The notes under the pieces: model-generated
Databases searched by the model: none
Told to the model about the DNA's origin: nothing
Seen by the model: the letters and a program-made list of their open reading frames with translations, nothing else
Program-made: the position numbers and the translations under genes
NCBI GenBank assembly: GCA_937922925.1
Contig: CALAKU010000022.1
Coordinates: 42,041 to 106,040 of the forward strand
Source of the DNA: an uncultured Arenicella sp.
GTDB lineage: Bacteria; Pseudomonadota; Gammaproteobacteria; Arenicellales; Arenicellaceae
Direction of reading: 5' to 3'
DNA length: 64,000 bases
Shown: piece by piece, positions 47,035 to 54,542 of the stretch
Layout of the letters: every line of letters starts with the position of its first letter
Numbering within the stretch: position 1 is the stretch's first letter

Positions 47035-47790
47035 TTGACGACTGAGACATTATTTAATGACAAATCGGATTTGTACGCGATATCTAGGCCACGATATCCC
47101 GTGCAGATTTATGAATTTTTAAAAGAGATAAGCAAACATACTGGTATGGCTTGGGATTGTGCCTGCGGCAACGGCCAAGTTGCTCAAGATTTGGTTAATG
47201 TGTTCAGTCAAGTGATCGCCACGGACGTTAGCGAGGAGCAAGTAAAGCACGCGACTCAGCATGAGCGAATTAATTATATAGTAAGCCCAGCCGAGCACAC
47301 CAGCTTTGATGACGAGATTTTTGATTGTGTTTGCGTGGCTCAAGCTTTGCATTGGTTTGACCATGAACATTATTGGGCAGAGCTTGATCGAGTGTTGAAG
47401 CCGGGCGGTGTTTTTGCCTACTGGGGTTACAATTTTCCCAGTGTTAGTGATGAGGTGAATGCCGAGCTAGATACTTATTTATACCCAGTCATTAATGATT
47501 ATTGGGCCACGGAAAATCAACTTTTGTGGGATCAGTACCAAAATATCGATGCGCCGTATGCGCCCATCGAAACGCCGCGTATTGATTTAGTCTTCGACTG
47601 TAATTTACCGCAATTTATAAACTATCTTCATACGTGGTCGGCTGTAAGGCGCTGCATGGATGTGCAAGGTGATGCGTTTTTTGTGGAGCTTGCGAATCGC
47701 TTAGCTCGCCATTGGCCTATAGAGCAAGTGAAAAAAGTGGATTTAGGATTGTGTTTTTTTGCCCGCAGGAAGCCGCTAAGCAAAAGTTAG
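47035..47790 (+). CDS. Class I SAM-dependent methyltransferase
   Basis: The motif I region MAWDCACGNGQVAQDL (about residues 38-53) binds S-adenosylmethionine. DVSEEQ is the acidic motif after strand 2, and FDCVCVAQALHWFDHEHYWAELDRVLKPGGVFAYW matches motifs II and III of the methyltransferase-11/25 type. The 251 residues fit this group. The start is a TTG at 47035; no upstream ATG exists in frame. The substrate is unknown. It stands alone after the nitrate operon and faces the nuclease gene tail to tail. Confidence 0.82.
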   Translation: MTTETLFNDKSDLYAISRPRYPVQIYEFLKEISKHTGMAWDCACGNGQVAQDLVNVFSQVIATDVSEEQVKHATQHERINYIVSPAEHTSFDDEIFDCVCVAQALHWFDHEHYWAELDRVLKPGGVFAYWGYNFPSVSDEVNAELDTYLYPVINDYWATENQLLWDQYQNIDAPYAPIETPRIDLVFDCNLPQFINYLHTWSAVRRCMDVQGDAFFVELANRLARHWPIEQVKKVDLGLCFFARRKPLSKS

Positions 47791-47822
47791 GCGGGCGCTT
47801 TTAAATTTTCCATTGAGTGTGT

Positions 47823-49955
47823 TTATCGTGCGTCGTGAATCAATCGCAGCAGGTTGGCGGTTGCGCGCGCGTCGTTAAGAGCGCGATGATGGCCATTGAG
47901 GTCGATATCAAAATGCTCGCTCAGTGCTCCGAGGCTATACGACTTTAACCCCGGAAAAGCCTTGCGCGCCATTCTCACAGTACAGCACTTGGGGCGCTTA
48001 AAACGTCGGCCAATATTCTCGTAAGCGGCTTGAATGAATCCATAGTCAAAGCCCACATTGTGCGCAACAAAGATACTGCCATTAAGCTCTTTATCTAAGT
48101 CATCGGCGACTTCCGCAAAGCTAGGTGCGTCGGCCACCATCGAGTTATCAATGCCGGTTAATTGTGTGATGTGTCGTGGAATAGGGCGGCCTGGGTTAAG
48201 CAACGTACTCCATTCGCGTATCACTTCTTGGTTGCGTAATGTTACCACCGCGATTTCAGTAATGGCATTGCCGCCGCGGCGCCCGCCGGTAGTTTCGATA
48301 TCGACGACGCTATAACTTTGCTCTGGGTTTACGGCCCATTCGAGCTGAGTGATTTGAGCCGAGATATCGGCGTTACGTAGCCTTTGCAAGGCCACTAACT
48401 GGTTTGGCCTTAATTGATCTCCCGGCGCCTTCACTTCTTCAAAACGAAACTCGTTTTGTTCGATCACCAGCAAATCAGGGTAGCCGTCTTTAGCGTAACG
48501 ATATTGTTTGGCCATCTCGCGAACCACTGAAGCCAGTTGCGGCGCATTCGTGCATTGCAGTGCTTGATTTATGGCGTCTAGCATTCCCGCCCGCCAGCGA
48601 AAGACCCCATTGCTCTGCCCATAGAATTGAGCGGCGCGTCGAGCGAGTTGCTTGTTTAGATGTCTTGGATCTGAAAAAGCAGCAAGCTCTCTTTCGATTT
48701 CGTCTCGATGCTTAGAGTAAAAATCGCCGTCACGCAGCCGTATGGGCAAACGATCAAATTCACTGTGTTGTGAGCGCGAGTCGCCCCACAAAATTGGCCA
48801 CAGGCTTAAACCGAACAACACGCGCCAAAACTGGTTTTCCGTGAAAAATGCCTCCAAGCCAAATTGCCGATAATGTTCGAGCAAGCCTTGCTCTGCATTA
48901 TTGATAAAAACCTCGTCTAAGCTAACGACTCGATCATTTTGACGCATTATGTCGGTGTAAACCGAGGTACGCTTTCCTATGAATTTTCGTTGATAAAAGT
49001 CGGCAACAAATATTTGTGCAGTTGGTTCCAATGTTTGGTTTTGCAGGTGTTCCAATTCCTGCTGTAGATCCGCTTTATGGCCATATTTGTATTGCTGGCG
49101 TATTCGAAGTTCCAGAGCTTTAGGGTGCCCGCTTTGCCGCCAAAGATTGATCGCGGTTTGAGAATCAACCTTTGCATTTTCGCCGAGTGCCAATTGCTTT
49201 TCGCCGAGCTTTAGCAAGGCTTGATCGCGACATTCTAAGGCAGCTACGCCCACAGCTTGGTGTGCCAGAGTTGTTTGGATCAGCCCAGGTAAATGGTGAA
49301 TATCTGTTTGTTTAAGCTCACGCAACACGCAATGCAATTCAAAGCAAGATTGCGCTTGCTCGTACGATTCAAAACGGGGTTTAACTAGGCTTGATTGCTG
49401 AGTCTTTAAGACGCCGAGATCGCGCATCACAAATTTTTGGAATTGATTATTCAAATTACCAAAAAACAAAAAGAACAAATAATCGACTACTCGCTTCTGA
49501 CGCCGCGCGACGAATGTGTGGGCAAGCGCTTGGCCGTGCTCAAATTTTACATGGGTCTTTGCTAGGGCCAGTAACTCGCCCTTATTCATGGTGCTTAAAC
49601 TGCCAATGCCTCGCTGTATAAGTAATTCACTTAATTGAGCTTTGCTTAAGGTTTCTATCAAATTTGGCCAGTCTCGTGGCAACGGTCGGCTCAATAGCTT
49701 TATATCAATGCACGCCTGTAAGGCTTCTTGTGGGGCCTTGATTTCCTCGTAATTGAGGCTGCTCTGTTGTAGTAATAACGGCTTGCGCGCCAAACATCGA
49801 ACTAATAAACACTGAGCATTTTCAGCTAAGGAATCAAAGGCGTCTAAGTAGCTTGCGGTGGCCACGTCAATTAAGTGAGCATTATGATTACGAACATGCG
49901 CGAAAAGTTCTTTGGCATGGTGGAGATAATATTTTTTTGGGAGTTCGGCAAGCAT
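47823..49955 (-). CDS. FAN1-like VRR-NUC nuclease fused to a DEDDh (DnaQ-like) 3'-5' exonuclease
   Basis: The N-terminal about 545 residues look like bacterial FAN1. There is a SAP-like segment (about 101-135, LSKAQLSELLIQRGI), a helical middle region, the FTENQFWRVLFGLSLWPILW segment with the conserved catalytic Glu373, and the VRR-NUC core with PD at 493-494 and E-V-K at 507-509. The last about 160 residues are a complete DEDDh exonuclease: D552 and E554 in DIETTG, D637 in HNVGFDYGF, H690 and D695 in HHRALNDA. FAN1 cuts flap and cross-linked DNA; the added domain would trim 3' ends. The fused size is 710 residues against about 560 for Pseudomonas FAN1. Confidence 0.88.
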   Translation of the reverse strand: MLAELPKKYYLHHAKELFAHVRNHNAHLIDVATASYLDAFDSLAENAQCLLVRCLARKPLLLQQSSLNYEEIKAPQEALQACIDIKLLSRPLPRDWPNLIETLSKAQLSELLIQRGIGSLSTMNKGELLALAKTHVKFEHGQALAHTFVARRQKRVVDYLFFLFFGNLNNQFQKFVMRDLGVLKTQQSSLVKPRFESYEQAQSCFELHCVLRELKQTDIHHLPGLIQTTLAHQAVGVAALECRDQALLKLGEKQLALGENAKVDSQTAINLWRQSGHPKALELRIRQQYKYGHKADLQQELEHLQNQTLEPTAQIFVADFYQRKFIGKRTSVYTDIMRQNDRVVSLDEVFINNAEQGLLEHYRQFGLEAFFTENQFWRVLFGLSLWPILWGDSRSQHSEFDRLPIRLRDGDFYSKHRDEIERELAAFSDPRHLNKQLARRAAQFYGQSNGVFRWRAGMLDAINQALQCTNAPQLASVVREMAKQYRYAKDGYPDLLVIEQNEFRFEEVKAPGDQLRPNQLVALQRLRNADISAQITQLEWAVNPEQSYSVVDIETTGGRRGGNAITEIAVVTLRNQEVIREWSTLLNPGRPIPRHITQLTGIDNSMVADAPSFAEVADDLDKELNGSIFVAHNVGFDYGFIQAAYENIGRRFKRPKCCTVRMARKAFPGLKSYSLGALSEHFDIDLNGHHRALNDARATANLLRLIHDAR

Positions 49956-50095
49956 TGCTAAATACTATAAATATATACAGTTGTTGGCAAGCGCAGACGA
50001 GACTGTTCGGCGAGCGCCTGATGCCGATGCTACAATCTTGATTTCTTACTGCCGACATCTGCCATCTGCCGATTCCCTCTAGTTCAATAAAAACA

Positions 50096-51022
50096 ATGCC
50101 GCCCGCAGACCACAGCAATCAACGCCAGGCCCTCTTTTTGGGTTTGATGACGGTTTTGTGCTGGTCGACTGTCGCGACTGCATTCAAACTGAGCTTGGCA
50201 GTGCTTTCGCCTGTGCAGCTAATCTTGATCGCTACCGCGACGTCATTAACTTTCTTACTCGCCTTATTGTGGTGGCAAGGCCGTATCGGCCTACTATTTA
50301 GTTTGTCACCGAATCAATGGCTCTGGTCTCTGTTGTTTGGTTTTATGAACCCGGCGCTGTATTACTGGTTACTCTTTTCAGCCTACGATGCCTTACCGGC
50401 TCAAGAGGCACAGGCGATCAATTATTCGTGGGCGATTGTGATGAGTCTCTTGGCGGTGCCACTATTGGGGCATCGTTTGTCACGCTTCGATTTAATCGCA
50501 GCGGTACTTTGCTACTTTGGCGTCTTGGTGATTGCGACAAAAGGGCAGCCACTGAGTTTGCAATTTGAAAACCTAAGCGGCGTGATGTGGGCCTTAGCAA
50601 GTACCGTTGTGTGGTCCTTATACTGGATTCTTAATCGGCGCGATACACGCGATCCTTTGATTGGTCTAGCCTTGAATTTTTTGTTTGCGCTGCCACTCAT
50701 CATAGGCTTCGCTTGGGTCACAGGTGAGCTGAATACCTTACCAAACTCGGTGAGCGTTGGCTTGGCTGGTGGCGTATACATCGGTTTATTTGAGATGGGT
50801 TTGGCTTTTGTTCTATGGCTGCGAGCCATGAAACTGGCTAGCAATACATCCCAGTTAGCGAATCTTATTTTTATCTCCCCATTTTTGTCTTTGATTTTTA
50901 TAAGCCTGATTCTCAAAGAAACCATTCTAGCAAGCACACTGCTGGGCCTAGTATTAATCGTTGCAGGCTTGATTGTGCAACAGCGATTTTCCAATACAGT
51001 TGAAAACCAACATGACGTATAA
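50096..51022 (+). CDS. DMT-superfamily EamA transporter
   Basis: This inner-membrane protein has about ten hydrophobic helices in two EamA repeats (about 10-145 and 160-295). MTVLCWSTVATAFKLSLAVLSPVQLI at the start and the SGVMWALASTVVWSLYWILNRR opening of repeat 2 are typical. Such proteins usually export amino acids or metabolites. Its stop lies inside the start of the cystathionine beta-lyase gene (11-base overlap), so it may export a sulfur amino acid or related thiol (inference). Confidence 0.88.
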   Translation: MPPADHSNQRQALFLGLMTVLCWSTVATAFKLSLAVLSPVQLILIATATSLTFLLALLWWQGRIGLLFSLSPNQWLWSLLFGFMNPALYYWLLFSAYDALPAQEAQAINYSWAIVMSLLAVPLLGHRLSRFDLIAAVLCYFGVLVIATKGQPLSLQFENLSGVMWALASTVVWSLYWILNRRDTRDPLIGLALNFLFALPLIIGFAWVTGELNTLPNSVSVGLAGGVYIGLFEMGLAFVLWLRAMKLASNTSQLANLIFISPFLSLIFISLILKETILASTLLGLVLIVAGLIVQQRFSNTVENQHDV

Positions 51023-52190
51023 AAAAGACACCACTTTAGTTCACGCAGGGCGGCGCAAAGCTTATACCGGTAATCTCGTAAACCCTATGGTGGCGCGTGC
51101 CTCGACGATCGTATTTGATTCGATTGCCGCACAACAAAACGCTGAACAGCACCGCAATGAATACGTAGACTCTTATGGTCGGCGTGGGACCACAACGAGC
51201 TATGCGTTTAAAGAGGCCATGTGTGAACTTGAAGGTGCGGCGGCGTGCTATCTCTATCCGTGCGGAACGGCTGCAATCACGTCGTGCTTATTGGTGTTTG
51301 CCAGCGCAGGTGACCATATCCTAGTTGTCGATTCGGTGTATCAGCCCACGCGTTTTTTTTGTGATGGCACTTTGTCGCGCATGGGCGTTGAGGTTGAGTA
51401 CTACGACCCGCTGATTGGCGAAAATATAAGTAGTTTGATTCGCCACAATACTCGGCTCATTTTTTTGGAGTCGCCCGGCAGCCTTACGATGGAGGTGCAA
51501 GACATCCCAGCCATAGTAAAAGCCGCTCAGCAGCATGAGGTGATTACCATGATAGATAACACCTATGCGTCACCATTGAATTTGCGGCCACTCGACTTTG
51601 GTATTGATATTTCCATCCATTCGGCGACTAAATACTTGAACGGGCATTCTGACATTATGTTGGGCGTGGCCAGCGCTAATGAACAGCACGCGACTCAATT
51701 AATCGACGGCAGTTACGAGTTAGGCCATTGCGCTTCGCCTGATGATGTATATACCACCTTGCGCGGTTTACGTACGCTCAGCGTGCGCATGCGTCATCAA
51801 GCCGAGGCAGCTTTGGATATTGCCCAGTGGTTAGAGCGACATGAATTGGTAGACCATGTGCGCCATCCGGCTTTGGCGAGCTGCCCGGGATCAACAGAGT
51901 TTTTGCGTGACTATCAAGGCAATAGCAGCCTGTTTTCGTTTGTCTTGAATGCCGATAGTCAAAACGCTTTAGCTGCCATGATCGATAACATGGAGCATTT
52001 CGCCTTGGGCTATTCTTGGGGCGGTTATGAAAGTCTGATTTTGGCCAATCGACACTTCGAAGACAAACGCACAACTGTGCCATGGCAAGCCGCTGGCCCG
52101 GTGATTCGAGTTAGCATCGGTCTTGAAGATGTCGATGATTTAAAACAAGATCTGAGCCTCGGCTTACAACGTTATAAGGAGAATCTCTAA
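51012..52190 (+). CDS. metC: Cystathionine beta-lyase (Cys/Met metabolism PLP enzyme)
   Basis: This is a fold type I PLP enzyme of the trans-sulfuration family. SYGRRGTTTSYAFKEAMCELEGAAACYLYPCGTAAI contains the PLP phosphate-binding region, MIDNTYASPLNLRPLDFGIDISIHSATKYLNGHSD carries the PLP Asp and Lys, and the spacing of SLGGYES-like SWGGYESL fits MetC. It would cleave cystathionine to homocysteine, pyruvate and ammonia; other lyase activities in the family are possible. The ORF track start (50973) is replaced by the ATG at 51012 (MTYKKDTTLVHAGRR, 392 residues). Confidence 0.9.
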   Translation: MTYKKDTTLVHAGRRKAYTGNLVNPMVARASTIVFDSIAAQQNAEQHRNEYVDSYGRRGTTTSYAFKEAMCELEGAAACYLYPCGTAAITSCLLVFASAGDHILVVDSVYQPTRFFCDGTLSRMGVEVEYYDPLIGENISSLIRHNTRLIFLESPGSLTMEVQDIPAIVKAAQQHEVITMIDNTYASPLNLRPLDFGIDISIHSATKYLNGHSDIMLGVASANEQHATQLIDGSYELGHCASPDDVYTTLRGLRTLSVRMRHQAEAALDIAQWLERHELVDHVRHPALASCPGSTEFLRDYQGNSSLFSFVLNADSQNALAAMIDNMEHFALGYSWGGYESLILANRHFEDKRTTVPWQAAGPVIRVSIGLEDVDDLKQDLSLGLQRYKENL

Positions 52191-53596
52191 TGCAAGGATG
52201 GATGACGTTATTGCCCGCAGCGGCGGCGATAGGTTTTATTTTTTGGCGTAAGGAAGTCATAACCGCCTTGATTCTAGGCTTATTCGTAAGTGAATGCCTA
52301 TTAAGTATTAGCACGGGCGCAAGCATTTGGGGCGGCTTTATCGGCGCTGGTTTTTTGGCGAGCATCGAACGATTGATCGCCGTGCTGACCGATGCAGGCA
52401 ATGCGAGGCTACTTCTGTTCAGCATTTTGATCGGCGCGGTATTGGCATTTATGCAGTATTCAGGTGGTGTTGCCGCCTTGGTAAAAAAACTAGTGGATTC
52501 CAGTTTCGCCAGCACGCCGCGCCGCGCCGGTCTATTGACTTATCTAACTGGTATTGTGATTTTTATTGAATCGAATTTGAGTGTCCTAACCGCTGGGATT
52601 TTATCGCGAGGCCTGTTCGATCGATTTAAAATGAGCCGTGCTCGTTTGGCCTATATTGTCGATAGTACATCTGCCCCTATTTGTATTTTGATTCTGCTCA
52701 ATGGATGGGGCGCATTTGTGCTGGGCATCATTCAGGACTTTTCTGTATCGCAATCGGCCGTCAGTATTTTGATCGGTACTATTCCTTTGAATGTCTACGC
52801 GTTAACGACCTTGGCCGTTACCTTTTACACGGTATGGACTGGCCGCGTGCATGGCAGTTTGGCCCATTATGAACAGCAATACGCTACCCAATTGGAGCAA
52901 GCGTCTAAAACTGAATCTAGTGGTGACGGTCAAGCGGGCCGAGTGCGCGACATGTTAGTGCCTCTATTGGTGCTAGTGAGCAGCATGTTGTTTTTTATGT
53001 GGTGGACTGGGCAGGGCGATATGATGGCCGGTTCGGGTTCTAAATCGGTTTTATACGCGACGATTCTCTCGATTTTGGTAGGCTTCTTTTTGCTCGTTCA
53101 GCAGCCACGCTTTGAGTTAAAGCAAGTGGTTGATATGGGCTTTAAAGGCGTGAGTGACGTCTTGCCCTTGGTGGCCATTTTGTTTTTATCGATTGGCTTG
53201 GGAGCCAGTGTTCGTGAGTTAGGAACCGGCGTATTTATCTCAGGCTTAGTCGCCGACTATCTGCCATTGTTTATGGTGCCGGCGATGGTGTTCTTAGCGG
53301 GGGCGTTTGCCGCGTTTACGACCGGCACTTCGTGGGGAACGTTTGCATTGCTAGTGCCCATTGCCATGCCGATTGCGATTGAACTAAATTTGCCACCGTC
53401 GTTGGTGTTAGCCGCCGTGCTCGGCGGCGGGATTTTTGGTGACCACAGCTCGCCGGTTTCGGATACCACGGCGGTGTCGTCTTTAGCTGCAGGCTGTGAC
53501 TTGCTTGATCACGTAAAAACTCAATTGCCCTACGCTTTGGCTTGTGGGGCGCTTAGTTTTGTTGCGTATCTTGTGTTAGGCGCGATCTTTATCTAG
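52190..53596 (+). CDS. NhaC-family Na+/H+ antiporter-like transporter
   Basis: This polytopic inner-membrane protein of 468 residues has about 11 helices. LLPAAAAIGFIFWRKEVITALILGLFVSE opens it, and AFTTGTSWGTFALLVPIAMPIA and LGGGIFGDHSSPVSDTTAVSSLAAGCDLLDHVKTQLPYAL are clear NhaC-family signatures. Its ATG overlaps the metC TAA by one base. NhaC-type proteins linked to methionine genes have been proposed to be methionine transporters (MetT), so that role is a fair guess here; sodium/proton exchange of another cargo is the alternative. Confidence 0.85.
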   Translation: MQGWMTLLPAAAAIGFIFWRKEVITALILGLFVSECLLSISTGASIWGGFIGAGFLASIERLIAVLTDAGNARLLLFSILIGAVLAFMQYSGGVAALVKKLVDSSFASTPRRAGLLTYLTGIVIFIESNLSVLTAGILSRGLFDRFKMSRARLAYIVDSTSAPICILILLNGWGAFVLGIIQDFSVSQSAVSILIGTIPLNVYALTTLAVTFYTVWTGRVHGSLAHYEQQYATQLEQASKTESSGDGQAGRVRDMLVPLLVLVSSMLFFMWWTGQGDMMAGSGSKSVLYATILSILVGFFLLVQQPRFELKQVVDMGFKGVSDVLPLVAILFLSIGLGASVRELGTGVFISGLVADYLPLFMVPAMVFLAGAFAAFTTGTSWGTFALLVPIAMPIAIELNLPPSLVLAAVLGGGIFGDHSSPVSDTTAVSSLAAGCDLLDHVKTQLPYALACGALSFVAYLVLGAIFI

Positions 53597-53610
53597 ACCG
53601 TCAGGGCTGA

Positions 53611-54333
53611 CTAAGCCTGAACGTGATCTTCTTGTTGAGCATTTACAATGGTGTCCAAAGCGGCCTGCATGAGTTCGCGAGCTGAGGTTTCTGCCTCTTG
53701 GGCATTGCCTGCCAAGATAGCATCGTAGATGCGCTTGTGATCGTCATGGCTTCCAGCGCGCACACCAGTGCGCATGTTGGTGAAGCGAATGCTGACTCTC
53801 AGCGTGGTGTCGATAATGCGGCCTAATTGACCGAAAAAACGATTCTCGCTCGCGTCGAGTACACTTAGGTGAAAGGCAATGTCTGACTCAAGTGGGTCGT
53901 CCAAACCGCTCTCTGCACTGTTCATGCGCTCTAAGGCTTCGCCGATTGAGGCAATCTTGGCGGTGTTTTGGCGGGCCGCTGCGAGCATTGCGGCTTCTGG
54001 CTCAATCGCGACTCGCAATTCGGTAAACTCTCTAAGCAATTGAATCGACGGATTGGAATCGCGCATCCATCTCAGTACATCGGCATCAAAGAGGTTCCAT
54101 TCCGATTCGGCTAATACGCGAATGCCTTGGCGTGCGCGTGAGGTGATCAAGCCTTTAGCCGCGAGGGATTTCACCGCTTCGCGGGCAGCGCTGCGGCTTA
54201 CTTGCATTTGCTCGCACAGAGCCGCTTCGCTGGGTACAGGATTGTGCGCACCGTAGTCGCCATTGACGATGGCTTTGCCCAACGAGTCAGCAACTTGTTG
54301 GGTTAGATTCATGCCTCTTTCTGGGCGATTCAT
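53611..54333 (-). CDS. GntR-family (FadR/FCD subfamily) transcriptional regulator
   Basis: The N-terminal winged HTH (about residues 10-75, VPSEAALCEQMQVSRSAAREAVKSLAAKGLITSRARQGIRVL) is a GntR DNA-binding domain. The C-terminal all-helical FCD effector domain follows (about 90-225). FCD regulators usually bind carboxylic or sugar acids. It is divergent from the alpha-galactosidase gene across a 209-base gap and probably controls it. The 240 residues are normal. Confidence 0.92.
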   Translation of the reverse strand: MNRPERGMNLTQQVADSLGKAIVNGDYGAHNPVPSEAALCEQMQVSRSAAREAVKSLAAKGLITSRARQGIRVLAESEWNLFDADVLRWMRDSNPSIQLLREFTELRVAIEPEAAMLAAARQNTAKIASIGEALERMNSAESGLDDPLESDIAFHLSVLDASENRFFGQLGRIIDTTLRVSIRFTNMRTGVRAGSHDDHKRIYDAILAGNAQEAETSARELMQAALDTIVNAQQEDHVQA

Positions 54334-54380
54334 CCAGTATTCCCCTTTAGTATCTCCGAATCCTGCTGAGTGTACATAAA

Positions 54381-54441
54381 TATGATAAATCCGGCAATTT
54401 CACTATCACACACGACTTTTAATGTCTGATTTATATGATAA
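54381..54441. promoter_or_regulatory. Repeated TATGATAA elements between gntR and alpha-galactosidase
   Basis: TATGATAA occurs at 54381 and 54434 in the same orientation, 53 bases apart (about five helical turns). ATAAATC / GATTTAT also forms an inverted repeat across the interval. They may be regulator sites or overlapping -10 boxes. Confidence 0.35.
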
Positions 54442-54542
54442 TATCGCACGCGAATTTGGTCATGATTCGCTACCCCATCGGCAGTACAATGGCCTTAAAA
54501 TAACAATAAATTCAGCTTAGGTTTGTTTCGAGGTTTTTGCTC

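Noticed and set aside
50512-50994. 160-residue minus-strand ORF opposite the EamA transporter
   Set aside because: Shadow of a well-supported membrane protein gene; composition is typical of antisense of hydrophobic helices.
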